DNA from: a virus | Direction: 5' to 3' (one strand) | Virus record (IMG/VR): IMGVR_UViG_3300035701_000031 | Location: 1-61,433 of that record | DNA length: 61,433 nucleotides | In this document: piece by piece, positions 8,206 to 16,168 of the stretch | How positions within the stretch are numbered: the first letter of the stretch is position 1 | Layout of the letters: each line of letters opens with the position of its first letter | Translations under genes and position numbers: made by a program | The notes under the pieces: model-generated | What the model was told of the DNA's origin: nothing | Database searches by the model: none | Seen by the model: only the letters and a program-made list of their open reading frames with translations

Positions 8206-8312
8206 TCACTTTTCACCAGCCTACACCGTTTTTTTAATTCTTCTTTTTGTTGTGCTTTCAAACACAAGCAATAGGTAACAAATGTTTCATACAAAAAGTT
8301 TCTAATATCCAT
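8202..8312 (-). CDS. 36-residue hypothetical protein
   Basis: A short frame (MDIRNFLYETFVTYCLCLKA) that fills the gap between two genes and overlaps the next start as ATGA. The overlap and the preceding GAAAAGTGAA support translation. Function unknown. Confidence 0.5.
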   Translation of the reverse strand: MDIRNFLYETFVTYCLCLKAQQKEELKKRCRLVKSE

Positions 8313-8313
8313 T

Positions 8314-8697
8314 TCACTTTTCACTTTCCTGCAAACGATTTTTTAGTTCTTTCAAGCACTCTATGAATCCAGTATATGCTGCATTTCCATGTTTTTCGCA
8401 AAATTCTACTGCTGTTCCTTCAAAGCTTTCTTCAATCTCATTTATGGTGTCCATAACGGAACACCAAATCTTTACTGCCGTTTTTGCAATAGCTTTAGCT
8501 TCTCTTTTTTCAATTTCTTTCAGGCATCTTTCTTCTGTCGCTTGGCGGGACAAAATTGCAATATCTTGCATAGTTTTGTAGTCTATTTCTATTTTATCAT
8601 ACGAATTTCTTTCAACTACATTAAACCAATTTGTAAAATCATTCCTTTCTGCCCATTTGCCCAGCACTTCTTTATCCTGCTTGGTTAGTTCAGTCAT
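8314..8697 (-). CDS. Hypothetical helical protein, 127 aa
   Basis: All-helical, charged protein beginning MTELTKQDKEVLGKWAERND. Its stop is next to the start of 8312 and its own start follows the gene at 8698 with no gap. No catalytic motif or family is recognised. Confidence 0.7.
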   Translation of the reverse strand: MTELTKQDKEVLGKWAERNDFTNWFNVVERNSYDKIEIDYKTMQDIAILSRQATEERCLKEIEKREAKAIAKTAVKIWCSVMDTINEIEESFEGTAVEFCEKHGNAAYTGFIECLKELKNRLQESEK

Positions 8698-8904
8698 TCA
8701 CTTTTCACCTGCCTGAATTTTTGCTGCTGAAATTAACTTGTTAATATCAAAGGCATACCCAAAATGAGATTTAATGATTAATTTTTTCCTATTTTCTTTG
8801 CAATACTCTTCCAGCCATTCAAGCATTTCTTTTTTACCCTGTGCTTTGCCTGATTCGTAACCATCTTCCCAAGCAGCATCAGCTTGGGGGTCATCATAAC
8901 TCAT
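8698..8904 (-). CDS. 68-residue hypothetical protein with acidic N-terminus
   Basis: Begins MSYDDPQADAAWEDGYESGK and continues with a helix containing KKEMLEWLEEYCKE. A very similar arrangement (GYDSGIETGRQQGKQEMLEW) is found in the gene at 37786..37965, so these are dispersed paralogues. Function unknown. Confidence 0.7.
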   Translation of the reverse strand: MSYDDPQADAAWEDGYESGKAQGKKEMLEWLEEYCKENRKKLIIKSHFGYAFDINKLISAAKIQAGEK

Positions 8905-9044
8905 TTTCCCTCACCTGCCTGTTCTGGCTCTGGATTAGTGCAGGCAATATTCCATTCTGCCCTATGAACCCAGACTTGGTGAACTTTCCCAGAGAATCTG
9001 GTTGTTCTTCGCAGTAAAATAGCACCACAATTTTTGCATTTCAT
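8901..9044 (-). CDS. 47-residue protein with zinc-knuckle-like N-terminus
   Basis: Starts MKCKNCGAILLRR with a CxxC pair and has one later cysteine and histidines. It overlaps the downstream gene as ATGA. A zinc-binding role is plausible but the second ligand pair is incomplete. Confidence 0.58.
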   Translation of the reverse strand: MKCKNCGAILLRRTTRFSGKVHQVWVHRAEWNIACTNPEPEQAGEGK

Positions 9045-9064
9045 GTTTCTTCACCTGACCTAAA

Positions 9065-9238
9065 TTACATTGTAATTTCTTTTTCTGCCTTTGTCAGCCG
9101 TATCCCTAATTTTTCAAGAGCAATTCTTACAGCCATCAAACTGATGTTGCAATTGCTACTCTTACAATTTCTTTTATGCTCTACTGCCAAGGACAGCAAA
9201 TTTTCTTTAATCCACTTTTTGTCTGGGTATCTACTCAT
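9065..9238 (-). CDS. 57-residue hypothetical protein
   Basis: Basic, helical protein starting MSRYPDKKWIKENLL. It overlaps the 3' end of the upstream 354-residue gene and follows GAAGAGTGAG. No family recognised. Confidence 0.55.
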   Translation of the reverse strand: MSRYPDKKWIKENLLSLAVEHKRNCKSSNCNISLMAVRIALEKLGIRLTKAEKEITM

Positions 9239-10295
9239 TTTTTCTCACTCTTCCAATCGGCAGCTTCCCCAAAATGCGTGCCTCTATTACTTGTGCAACG
9301 GGCTCATGCTTAACAAATTTCTTGCATGATTCAACTGTTTGGGGCAATTTATTAATGAGCAAAATTGCTCCAGCAATCGTTGCAAGATTTGTTTTCGCAA
9401 TATTTGCATTCTTCCTAAAAATTTCTGGCTTATGCTCCACAATATAGCTGCACGCCATTGCTAACCCAAATAGTGATTTTTGCTCACTTTCAATAAATCT
9501 GTCATAGGCTTTTTTTAATGGTTTTGCGCCCAGACCGTATGAGCAGCCAAATGCAGTTATTAATGTCATGGCTTGATTCGGATTTATTGCTATCTTTTTT
9601 GTTTCGTCAAGTCTCGTTTCAATTTTAATTAATTCTGGTTTCATCACTGCAATTGCTTCTCCGATTCTATCTGGTATTCTCGTCAGGCTTTCGAACCGTA
9701 AAATTCTTGCTTTTATCGGTTGAATTTGCGAAGTCGATTGCCTCATGGAAAGCCCAGCGAAAGACAAAGGGTTGAGACACTGCAATATTTCTACATAAGT
9801 TGAAATTCTTATTGCCCTGCCTGTGTATATGTCGCCTGTATTTATATTCAGACCAAAAGAGGCAATTTTTGTTTTTTGCAAGATTAAAATTTTGCCAGTT
9901 ATTCCCTCTTTTTCTTCCAATTTTAATTTTTGTTTTTTTAATGCTTTGTTGAAGATTTTATAAACTTCTTCTGAAGTAGTGGTGGGGTGTTTCATTGTGG
10001 CGCAAGCCATACATTTATTGCCTTTCAGGAAGAACTGCATTGGCTTTCTTTTGCCTTTAAATATTTTGAATGCCTCTAAAAAAAAGTCTTCCAAGGAAAT
10101 ACCCAGTCTTTTCTGGTCTTTCACTTCCTTGTCTATGGCACGATGAAAGTGAACTCTTAACAAACTCCACATCGCTTTTCGGTTCATTACGATTGCTTTC
10201 TTGTTTTTTAAGGATATAACAACTCCAACTTCCTTAACTTTTCTCGGATTTCTAAAAATTCCAGTAATTATTTCAATTTTATTTTTATCTTCCAT
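9231..10295 (-). CDS. Hypothetical protein, 354 aa
   Basis: The start at 10295 is fixed by AGGAGGTAAT just upstream; the longer frame to 10400 would run through the promoter region. The protein is mixed alpha/beta with a central NINTGDIYTGRAIRIS segment and helical C-terminus. It somewhat resembles phage proteins of the DUF932 type in size and layout, but I cannot confirm this. It heads the run of small genes below 10.3 kb, after its own promoter region. Confidence 0.75.
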   Translation of the reverse strand: MEDKNKIEIITGIFRNPRKVKEVGVVISLKNKKAIVMNRKAMWSLLRVHFHRAIDKEVKDQKRLGISLEDFFLEAFKIFKGKRKPMQFFLKGNKCMACATMKHPTTTSEEVYKIFNKALKKQKLKLEEKEGITGKILILQKTKIASFGLNINTGDIYTGRAIRISTYVEILQCLNPLSFAGLSMRQSTSQIQPIKARILRFESLTRIPDRIGEAIAVMKPELIKIETRLDETKKIAINPNQAMTLITAFGCSYGLGAKPLKKAYDRFIESEQKSLFGLAMACSYIVEHKPEIFRKNANIAKTNLATIAGAILLINKLPQTVESCKKFVKHEPVAQVIEARILGKLPIGRVRKNE

Positions 10296-10339
10296 TCGAT
10301 TACCTCCTAATTTTTTTCTCTCTTCCTTTCTATCCATTT

Positions 10340-10405
10340 TTTTAGACGGTTGATATGGATATATAGACGGAGAAGTATTTAAATGTTTCTTTTGGCTCAA
10401 AAATG
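10340..10405 (-). promoter_or_regulatory. Promoter region with two GACGG elements
   Basis: The sequence between the endonuclease at 10413 and the start at 10295 holds TTTAAATA and TATATATCC (gene strand) as TATA candidates. Two CCGTCT copies lie next to them (plus-strand AGACGG near 10344 and 10374). The CCGTCT element also occurs in the other promoter regions of this window. Confidence 0.45.
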
Positions 10406-10412
10406 GCTAAAA

Positions 10413-11372
10413 TTAGGTTAAAATCGCTATTATTTTCTCATCACTATCTTTATAGTGAATAAATTTTGTCTTAAATCCAAATTTCGCAAAATGTCTTCTT
10501 CGCTTTGAAATATAATCTTGTTTCTTCCAATAATTATCATAAGTCTCAATAAGGATTTTCTGTCCATTAGTATTGATGAAATCTGGACATTTACCACCAA
10601 TAATTAATTGAAAGTCTCCAATATATCTGTAAGGTAAACTATTTTGCTTAATTATATCCATAATTCTTTTTTCAAATTTGCTTGGTCTATATCCTTTTTT
10701 AAGCATTTTTATGCAATGCTGTCTCGCTTGTTCTCGCCATTCAGGATGTTTTTTAATCCATTTTATCCTTTTTATTGATTGTTGTTTTTTTGCTTTCTTT
10801 GTATGATGTTTTCCCCACATTCCATTATTTTTACCACCACATTTTTTTTTGGATGATTTACTTAATTTTTTTCTTATTTTTTTAGAATGGGTTTTTCCAT
10901 ACATAGGATTATTTTTGCCAGAAAGTGCCAAACTTTGTTTTTTTCGGGTTTTTTTGGAATGGTGTTTACCCCACATTGGGTGGTTTTTGCCTTTCATTTT
11001 TTTGCTCCATTCTGGTCTTTTTTTTCCAGCCCAATATCCTTTTTTCCCAAAATTTGGATTATTTTTACCTGAAAAAGCAGGTCTTTTTTTGCCTGCCCAA
11101 ACTCCCTTTTTTCCCCAATTTGGATTATTTTTGCCAGAATTAGCCTTACTTAATTTTTCTTTTGTTTCTTTTGAACGATGCTTACCCCACATCGGATGAT
11201 TTTTACCCTTATATTTTCCTTTACGGGCTAAACTCATTTTCTTTTTTGTTTTTTTAGAAAGTGTCCAATGTTTGCCTTTCCAAGTATGTCCTAAAATAAA
11301 TCTATTTCCTTTTTTGGCAAATTGTCTGCAACCACAAGCACATTTAGATTTATTTTTATTCATTCTTTCCAT
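10413..11372 (-). CDS. NUMOD3-repeat homing endonuclease, 319 aa
   Basis: A cysteine cluster (CACGC) and GHTWKGKHW open the protein. Nine or more NUMOD3-like units follow (GKNHPMWGKHHSKK, GKNNPNWGKKG and so on), and then a nuclease domain starting FEKRIMDIIKQN with CPDFINTNGQKILIETYDNYW and a final FIHYKDSDEKIIAIL. The D and E around PDF...IE look like a Vsr/PD-(D/E)xK type active site. It has the same domain order as the genes at 1..710 and 60144..61109. It has its own upstream promoter-like sequence. Confidence 0.9.
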   Translation of the reverse strand: MERMNKNKSKCACGCRQFAKKGNRFILGHTWKGKHWTLSKKTKKKMSLARKGKYKGKNHPMWGKHRSKETKEKLSKANSGKNNPNWGKKGVWAGKKRPAFSGKNNPNFGKKGYWAGKKRPEWSKKMKGKNHPMWGKHHSKKTRKKQSLALSGKNNPMYGKTHSKKIRKKLSKSSKKKCGGKNNGMWGKHHTKKAKKQQSIKRIKWIKKHPEWREQARQHCIKMLKKGYRPSKFEKRIMDIIKQNSLPYRYIGDFQLIIGGKCPDFINTNGQKILIETYDNYWKKQDYISKRRRHFAKFGFKTKFIHYKDSDEKIIAILT

Positions 11373-11389
11373 CTACCTTTCTAAATGAC

Positions 11390-11440
11390 TAATATATAAT
11401 ATATTAGACGGAATATATATAAATATACCTATAAATGAAA
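11390..11440 (-). promoter_or_regulatory. Promoter region of the endonuclease gene at 11372
   Basis: On the gene strand the order is TATTTATATATATTCCGTCTAATATATTATATATTAG. It contains the TTCCGTCT element followed by an A/T-rich TATA segment 25-35 bases before the ATG. The element is shared with the repeated promoter block at 15.3, 30.6, 31.8 and 42.2 kb. Confidence 0.5.
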
Positions 11441-11442
11441 AA

Positions 11443-12201
11443 TTAGATTTTTAGGGTGCTTTCTTCAATTGGAATGGTGCGTGCATAGAGAGTTTTTTCT
11501 TTGACCATTTTTCGATTGTATTCATTCAATAAAGCCATTAATTCGTTACCAACCTTTTCTTCAGGAGTATCACGAAATTGAATTTCCAATAATTCATTCT
11601 TTTCATCTAATTTTTTCCATCTTCCTTCAACACCCCAACGAGTATAACCCTTTAAAAAATTGAAATATTTCATTTTATCTATTCTTACTGTAATTTCCAA
11701 TAATTCCAAATCTGTTTGCGCTTTCGTTGGGCGAAAGAGTAATTTATTAATTCTACTTTGAATTGCTTTTACTGTTTTTGGTGTTTTCTTGCCTTTTACC
11801 CTGACCCTTTTGCCCTTTTTAGCCTTCAAAAGCCCCTCTCCTAATTCTTCCCAGTGCTTTATTTGATTATAAAGTGGCGGATGTATGGTTTTTAATTCAC
11901 TTAATGTTAAATCCCCGATGGGTTCTCCTTCGTATTGTGATAAAAGTTCCGAGACCATCAGTGTATCTTCAATTGTTTTATCTTTTTTTCCTTTGCTTTC
12001 GACTATTTTTAATTTTTGGTAATACGCATTATCTTCTCGCAAATGGTCTTTAGCAATTTCAGTCGCAGCCTCTTTTATTGAAAGATTTTTTTCTTTGATT
12101 TTTTTGATTGTTTTAGCGTGCTCCATTTCCACTTTTGTGCCTGTTTTAATTCCTTTGCGGGCAAGGGCATGGCGGGCAGATTCTTGTCTCCATCCTTTCA
12201 T
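11443..12201 (-). CDS. Tagged protein with N-terminal ESARHALARKGIKT, 252 aa
   Basis: The tag is at the very N-terminus (MKGWRQESARHALARKGI). The start at 12201 follows GGTGGGG. The remaining protein is basic and helical, with a lysine/arginine-rich middle (KKGKRVRVKGKKTPKT). It is the last gene of the operon starting at 15260. It overlaps the upstream gene by one base. No family recognised; its setting suggests a particle or DNA-packaging protein. Confidence 0.82.
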   Translation of the reverse strand: MKGWRQESARHALARKGIKTGTKVEMEHAKTIKKIKEKNLSIKEAATEIAKDHLREDNAYYQKLKIVESKGKKDKTIEDTLMVSELLSQYEGEPIGDLTLSELKTIHPPLYNQIKHWEELGEGLLKAKKGKRVRVKGKKTPKTVKAIQSRINKLLFRPTKAQTDLELLEITVRIDKMKYFNFLKGYTRWGVEGRWKKLDEKNELLEIQFRDTPEEKVGNELMALLNEYNRKMVKEKTLYARTIPIEESTLKI

Positions 12202-12428
12202 TATTTTCCCCACCGCAAATTTGCAAAAACTTCCTTATAAGCCCAATAAAACGGGTCTCTTTCTGAAACATAGTGCTTCTTATTGTTTAGAGGTCTGCAA
12301 TCCATAAAATTTGGAAACCCATCTTTATCAGAATCGGCAAATGATTTCATTTTTGGCTTTATTTTTTTTAATTGCCCCCAAGACATATTTTTTAAAGCAA
12401 TTTTTCTTTTTTTCCTGCCTTTTGTCAT
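12201..12428 (-). CDS. 75-residue protein with calcium-loop-like motif
   Basis: The centre reads FADSDKDGFPNFMDCRPLN, a DxDxDGxxDxxDC-like loop known from thrombospondin type 3 and dockerin calcium sites and from small archaeal viral proteins. The N-terminus is very basic. It may be a calcium-stabilised structural protein. It overlaps neighbours on both sides in the operon. Confidence 0.75.
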   Translation of the reverse strand: MTKGRKKRKIALKNMSWGQLKKIKPKMKSFADSDKDGFPNFMDCRPLNNKKHYVSERDPFYWAYKEVFANLRWGK

Positions 12429-12434
12429 TTCAAT

Positions 12435-12734
12435 TCATCTTCTCTTTTTTTTCTTTAATGTAGAATATAATGAAGAAGCCATTCCTGTTCCCAGCCCTGC
12501 CATGCCCCCAAAAATCCCTCCAGCCCATGCTGTTCCAATTGTCTCGGCTAATGTTGGCTGTGGCATACCAAGAGCAAATGAAGTGGCAACACTGCCAGCT
12601 CCAGCAATTGTCCATCCTGTTAATTTGATTTGTGGGTTTTTAAAAAACTTTGAAACCTTGCCGAATCCATTAATCTTTCGTTTTGTCTTTGGAAGAAAGA
12701 AATTCTTGTTTGGAATAAATGAAATTTTAGTCAT
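12435..12734 (-). CDS. Small membrane protein with PKNK-type N-terminus, 99 aa
   Basis: The N-terminus has FIPNKNFFLPKTKRK, a short motif shared with four other genes. It is followed by two glycine/alanine-rich membrane segments (TIAGAGSVATSFALGMPQP, IGTAWAGGIFGGMAGLGTGMA) and a KKKKRR tail. It is a close paralogue of 13551..13841. Probably an integral membrane component of the particle or of the cell envelope. Confidence 0.82.
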   Translation of the reverse strand: MTKISFIPNKNFFLPKTKRKINGFGKVSKFFKNPQIKLTGWTIAGAGSVATSFALGMPQPTLAETIGTAWAGGIFGGMAGLGTGMASSLYSTLKKKKRR

Positions 12735-13135
12735 TTCTTTTTTCGCCCCGTTTTAATTCCTTTGCGGGCAAGACTATGCCTTGCGTTTTCCTGCACCCAA
12801 CCAGATTTGCCTTTTTTCTTCAGTAAATATTTTTGCTTGTATGGCTCAAATTCATTATTTTTGAATCGTTCCTCAAAATCTTCAACCATTTCAGCAGCAA
12901 CAGCAGTTTTGTCTTCTTTTGTAAGGCTAATTTTGCTGTCGGGTAGCTGCCTGTTATATTCCTTTATCGCCCTGTCAATTAGGTAGCCAAACAATTTTGG
13001 GGCAAGAGCTGGATTATAAATTCCCTTATATTTTTTTCTCGCAAGATTCTGGTTCATGTATTCTTGCTGCCTGTAAAGTGGCTCATCATTCATTATGAAC
13101 ATTCTGTATAATTCTCTTTGTTCCCAGTCGCCCAT
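12731..13135 (-). CDS. Protein with the ARHSLARKGI tag at its C-terminus, 134 aa
   Basis: Here the tag is C-terminal: the last 24 residues read GWVQENARHSLARKGIKTGR plus lysines. The preceding 110 residues are helical and charged. The tag position shows it works as a module and not as a signal peptide. The gene overlaps the downstream membrane-protein gene as ATGA. Function of the rest unknown. Confidence 0.8.
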   Translation of the reverse strand: MGDWEQRELYRMFIMNDEPLYRQQEYMNQNLARKKYKGIYNPALAPKLFGYLIDRAIKEYNRQLPDSKISLTKEDKTAVAAEMVEDFEERFKNNEFEPYKQKYLLKKKGKSGWVQENARHSLARKGIKTGRKKK

Positions 13136-13141
13136 ATAAAA

Positions 13142-13303
13142 TCACTTTTTCTTTTTTTTCTTAATTCTCTTTTTCTTCGGTTTTTTCGGCTTGCCAAACC
13201 ACACCATGTGTTTAAAGGCTGCAACTCCCAATCCAATTCCAAGCCCAAGCCCAGCCATTTTTCCAACTGAACTGCCGAAATCTCCAATATCAACTGTTGT
13301 CAT
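13142..13303 (-). CDS. 53-residue membrane protein with polylysine tail
   Basis: One glycine-rich membrane segment (MAGLGLGIGLGVAAF) is followed by a run of lysines. The frame overlaps the upstream gene as ATGA and starts at 13303. A longer frame in another phase over the same bases is a shadow. Likely a small envelope or particle membrane protein. Confidence 0.68.
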   Translation of the reverse strand: MTTVDIGDFGSSVGKMAGLGLGIGLGVAAFKHMVWFGKPKKPKKKRIKKKKKK

Positions 13304-13554
13304 TTTTTCTTACCTTTTTGCCGTTTTTTCTCTTGAAACCGCATCAGGTTTCTAATGGCTATTGTAGCCCCCACTAAACCACCAGTTGCACTTAAAGCCA
13401 TTCCTGTGCCAGCCATGCCTGTCAATGGTTGTCCAGTAACTATGCCACTTGCAATGCCAACACCAGCCATTGCTGCACCATACCCATATATTGGAAGAGC
13501 ACTTGGTTTGTGAGTAAACCACTTTTTATTTTTTGGTATAAAATTTATCTTCAT
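13300..13554 (-). CDS. Small membrane protein with PKNK-type N-terminus, 84 aa
   Basis: Begins MKINFIPKNKKWFTHKPS, the second shared N-terminal module of this window, then two hydrophobic glycine-rich helices and a basic tail (EKKRQKGKKK). Operon neighbours overlap on both sides. Probably a membrane component of the particle. Confidence 0.78.
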   Translation of the reverse strand: MKINFIPKNKKWFTHKPSALPIYGYGAAMAGVGIASGIVTGQPLTGMAGTGMALSATGGLVGATIAIRNLMRFQEKKRQKGKKK

Positions 13555-13841
13555 CTTTTTTTCCTCTTTTTCTTTAATTTAGAATATGCTGAAGAAGCCA
13601 TTCCTAATCCCAATCCTATTGTGCTTCCAAAAATTCCTCCAGCCCATGCTGTTCCAATTGTCTTGGCTAATGTTGGTTGTGGCAGACCAAGAGCAAATGA
13701 GGTGGCAACACCACCAGCTCCAGTAGCTGTCCATCCTATTAATTTAACTCGTGGGTCATTAAAAAAGTTTGAAATCCTGCGTCCCTTTTTCCTTGGCACA
13801 AAAGCATTTTTATTTTTCGGAAGAAAATATTTTTTTACCAT
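13551..13841 (-). CDS. Small membrane protein, paralogue of 12435..12734, 96 aa
   Basis: Starts MVKKYFLPKNKNAFVPRKKG and continues with membrane segments nearly the same as those of 12435..12734 (GVATSFALGLPQPTLAKTIG, IGTAWAGGIFG). The ATG at 13841 is preceded by AAGGTGA. The two copies flank three other operon genes, so a segmental duplication is likely. Confidence 0.8.
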   Translation of the reverse strand: MVKKYFLPKNKNAFVPRKKGRRISNFFNDPRVKLIGWTATGAGGVATSFALGLPQPTLAKTIGTAWAGGIFGSTIGLGLGMASSAYSKLKKKRKKR

Positions 13842-13854
13842 TTTTTTCACCTTT

Positions 13855-14034
13855 TTATTTTGGCAATACCCAAATTGGCTTTCCAGTTTTTAATATTTTT
13901 TTTCCGAGTTTTAATTTATATTCAAGTTTTCCTGCCTTTATTCCTCTTTTAAATGAATCAGTGATTGCTTTTTTTGTGTCGGTAGTCATTTTTTTGAAAA
14001 GTTTATTTGAATATGCTTCCATTTTTGTTACCAT
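13855..14034 (-). CDS. 59-residue basic protein
   Basis: The start at 14034 (MVTKMEAYSNKLFKKM) follows GAGGGGGATTGA, overlapping the stop of the tagged gene upstream. The protein is helical and lysine-rich. A longer in-frame extension would overlap the upstream gene by over 100 bases and was not used. Function unknown. Confidence 0.65.
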   Translation of the reverse strand: MVTKMEAYSNKLFKKMTTDTKKAITDSFKRGIKAGKLEYKLKLGKKILKTGKPIWVLPK

Positions 14035-14035
14035 T

Positions 14036-14620
14036 TCAATCCCCCTCTTTTTTCTTGCCCAAAACTCCAATGGCAGCATCAAGCCTTGCCTTTTTTGTTT
14101 CCTCGTCAAGTGATTCCCAATCTTCAGGCATTTCAAGCCCTGACCCTCCAAGACCAGCTTTCAGCATTCTTGCTTTCCAATCATTTTTTTCTTTTAGGGT
14201 TTGACCAAAAATGTCGCCCATTTTTGCAGCCATGGCAATTGTGTTGAAGGTTTTATTGTCGGAATGGTCTTTGTCCGCATAAGCAAGACCTAACTTTTTT
14301 TCATCACTTGATAACACACCAGATTCACGAATTAATTTTTGTAAAACGGTTTGAAAGTTATAAGATTCCCAAGTCCTATTTATGTAAGTAACTTTTGCAC
14401 TTTCCTTTAAAACGCCATTTATATACAAGTCAGCAATATGTCTGAACCCGTTTCTTGTTTTTTCGTATCTTGCAATTGCTGTGATTTTGTCGTTTATTTT
14501 AAAGTGAGTTCCTTCTATTCCAGCATTAACTTGCCTATAAACTTGTTTGGGGGCAGCAGTCTCAATCCCCTTGCTCGCCAAAGCGTGCCTTGCTGATTCC
14601 TTTATCCATCCTTTCGCCAT
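14036..14620 (-). CDS. Tagged protein, 194 aa
   Basis: The N-terminus is the tag (KGWIKESARHALASKGIET). Residues 38-95 form a beta-rich domain with TAIARYEKTRNGFRHIADLY and NRTWESYNFQTVLQKL, a pattern I have seen in small phage-type domains. The C-terminus is helical. The ATG follows GAGTGATATAA. Part of the operon from 15260 to 11443. Confidence 0.8.
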   Translation of the reverse strand: MAKGWIKESARHALASKGIETAAPKQVYRQVNAGIEGTHFKINDKITAIARYEKTRNGFRHIADLYINGVLKESAKVTYINRTWESYNFQTVLQKLIRESGVLSSDEKKLGLAYADKDHSDNKTFNTIAMAAKMGDIFGQTLKEKNDWKARMLKAGLGGSGLEMPEDWESLDEETKKARLDAAIGVLGKKKEGD

Positions 14621-14625
14621 TTATA

Positions 14626-15054
14626 TCACTCTTCAATTATTTTTGTTAAAATTTTATCTTCTTCCTCTGTTGTTGGCTTTCGCCCTTTTTCTTTTGCGAA
14701 TCTTTCTTTTGCTAAATCAAATTTTTCCTTTTGTTTTTCCATTTTTTTAAATTCTTTTTCACTTTCTCCTGATTCTCTCCAGCCTTTCAAAAATTCTTCT
14801 GGGCTTTCTACCAAATCATATCTTTTCATTTCATCTGCAAGTTTAATACTTCTTATATAAGCATCCATTTCTTCATCAGTATAGCCAAGTTTGTCCATTT
14901 TTTCAATAAGTTTTGTTAATTTTCCAATCGGTGATTTTTCAAATTCCCTTTTTTCTTTGAATTTTGCCCATCTTGCTTTAATTTTTCTTCCTGTTTCAAT
15001 TCCCTTACGGGCTAACGAATGCCTTGCACTTTCCAGTTTCCAGCCTTTTGTCAT
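14626..15054 (-). CDS. Tagged coiled-coil protein, 142 aa
   Basis: N-terminal tag MTKGWKLESARHSLARKGIE. The rest is charged and helical with RWAKFKEKREFEKSPIGKLTK and a GWRESGESEKEFKKM stretch. It is a clear paralogue of 25554..25961 in the other tagged operon. The two operons therefore share more than the tag. Confidence 0.84.
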   Translation of the reverse strand: MTKGWKLESARHSLARKGIETGRKIKARWAKFKEKREFEKSPIGKLTKLIEKMDKLGYTDEEMDAYIRSIKLADEMKRYDLVESPEEFLKGWRESGESEKEFKKMEKQKEKFDLAKERFAKEKGRKPTTEEEDKILTKIIEE

Positions 15055-15260
15055 TTGTTTTTCACCCTTTTGACAACAAGTCCTTTTGTATATTTTACGG
15101 GTTCAAATTTAAGAGGAGGATAATTTTCAAAATAAATTAAATGTTTTATTTTTTTCAATTTAGGGACAGCAATTATTTGCTTTGTTGCCTTTATTATGCC
15201 CCTTGTTTCTTTTTTTGCTTCGCTTAAAAACTTATTCTGGGTTTTTTTTACCGAATCCAT
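15051..15260 (-). CDS. 69-residue basic protein, first gene of operon
   Basis: Basic protein starting MDSVKKTQNKFLSEAKKETR, immediately downstream of one copy of the repeated promoter block (15301..15365). It overlaps the tagged gene downstream as ATGA. Function unknown. Confidence 0.68.
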   Translation of the reverse strand: MDSVKKTQNKFLSEAKKETRGIIKATKQIIAVPKLKKIKHLIYFENYPPLKFEPVKYTKGLVVKRVKNK

Positions 15261-15300
15261 AGTATTTACCTTCCTGACAAATTAATGTTTTTCTGTTAAT

Positions 15301-15365
15301 ATCTATGTCCTTTCTTATATAAAAACATTTTGGTTCTTTAAAAATAGAGTAAGACGGAAGAATTA
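15301..15365 (-). promoter_or_regulatory. Repeated promoter block, copy 1
   Basis: Read on the gene strand it has TTCCGTCTTACTC, then TTTTTAAAGAACCAAAATG, then the TATA box TTTTTATATAAG and AAAGGACAT. Copies at 30627..30686, 31803..31863 and 42218..42280 are nearly identical over about 55 bases. It stands 40 bases before the ATG at 15260 and drives the 15.3-11.4 kb operon. Confidence 0.78.
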
Positions 15366-15376
15366 GTGGAAATTTT

Positions 15377-15637
15377 TTATATTTGGAGGTCTTTGTCGTA
15401 TTTCTCCCATTTTTTCACCATCGTATCCACCACTTTCGTAAAAATATCGTTGATTTTATGTTCCTCCCTGCATTTTGGACAGATGGTAAAACTGCGTGTG
15501 CCGTAGTAGCCTATTTGAATCCGAAAAGTTGCGTGCCATGCTTTCCCCCCTTCCCCAGTTAAACGAGAGGCTCTGCAAAAAAGGCAGGTATTTACTTCCG
15601 CAGTTCTTGGGTCAATTCTTTGTGGGTATCTATCCAT
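15377..15637 (-). CDS. Zinc-finger-like protein, 86 aa
   Basis: The start at 15637 (MDRYPQRIDPRTAEVN) overlaps the upstream gene; a longer frame was rejected. Two CxxC pairs (CLFC, CPKC) separated by about 35 residues suggest a single zinc-ribbon. It is the last gene before the repeated promoter block. Role unknown, possibly regulatory. Confidence 0.72.
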   Translation of the reverse strand: MDRYPQRIDPRTAEVNTCLFCRASRLTGEGGKAWHATFRIQIGYYGTRSFTICPKCREEHKINDIFTKVVDTMVKKWEKYDKDLQI

Positions 15638-15833
15638 CAATATCAGCCTCAACGTCAATGTTAAGTTCGTGCAATTGTTTCTTTGGCTCGGAAGCATTTA
15701 TTGAATCCATCATTTTTTTAATTTTATGGCGGATATTTGTTTTTATTTTAGGGTCAATATTCAGTCGTTCTAATGCCTTAATTGCATCAGCGATACCCTT
15801 CTTATATCCTTTATTATAATCAAGTTCTGGCAT
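15630..15833 (-). CDS. 67-residue helical protein
   Basis: Begins MPELDYNKGYKKGIADAIKALERL, a pattern of charged helix seen in several small archaeal virus proteins. Overlaps the downstream gene and directly follows the gene at 15834. Function unknown. Confidence 0.65.
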   Translation of the reverse strand: MPELDYNKGYKKGIADAIKALERLNIDPKIKTNIRHKIKKMMDSINASEPKKQLHELNIDVEADIDG

Positions 15834-16148
15834 TCAAATCCTCTCAAAATCGCATATAGGCAAAATTAATTGCACGTCTTTCAAATCGCTTGTGTTCCGC
15901 CATTCTATACCTTGGTCGAGCACGATTTTTGTAGTTGTCTTTAACAAAACTGTTTCTTTATTTTTATGATAGAACACCCAAATCCCCTTGATTTTGCCAT
16001 TTAACCTTTCAATCAAATTTTTATTGAAACCCAGCCCTTCAAAATTTCGAAAAAAATGTATGTCTTCCTCTCTGTGTGTGATAAAAATATTTTTTATTGT
16101 GTCAATATGCCCCAAGCATCTGTTACCTAAAAAAATCGGTTTCTCCAT
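15834..16148 (-). CDS. Hypothetical protein, 104 aa
   Basis: I used the ATG at 16148 (MEKPIFLGNRCLGHIDT); the first possible start upstream is a TTG. The protein looks like a single beta-rich domain. It lies just downstream of a strong hairpin. No family recognised. Confidence 0.65.
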   Translation of the reverse strand: MEKPIFLGNRCLGHIDTIKNIFITHREEDIHFFRNFEGLGFNKNLIERLNGKIKGIWVFYHKNKETVLLKTTTKIVLDQGIEWRNTSDLKDVQLILPICDFERI

Positions 16149-16168
16149 TCTTAACGCCAAAATTTGAA

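Noticed and set aside
10849-11199. Plus-strand frames of 61-116 residues over the endonuclease gene, and similar ones at 100..411
   Set aside because: They are mirror products of the repetitive lysine-rich NUMOD3 coding sequence (AAA becomes TTT, hence poly-F). The minus-strand protein has the real domain pattern.
10840-11240. CRISPR-like appearance from regularly spaced similar units
   Set aside because: The units are in-frame protein repeats (NUMOD3) with variable spacing and sequence, not identical DNA repeats with unique spacers.
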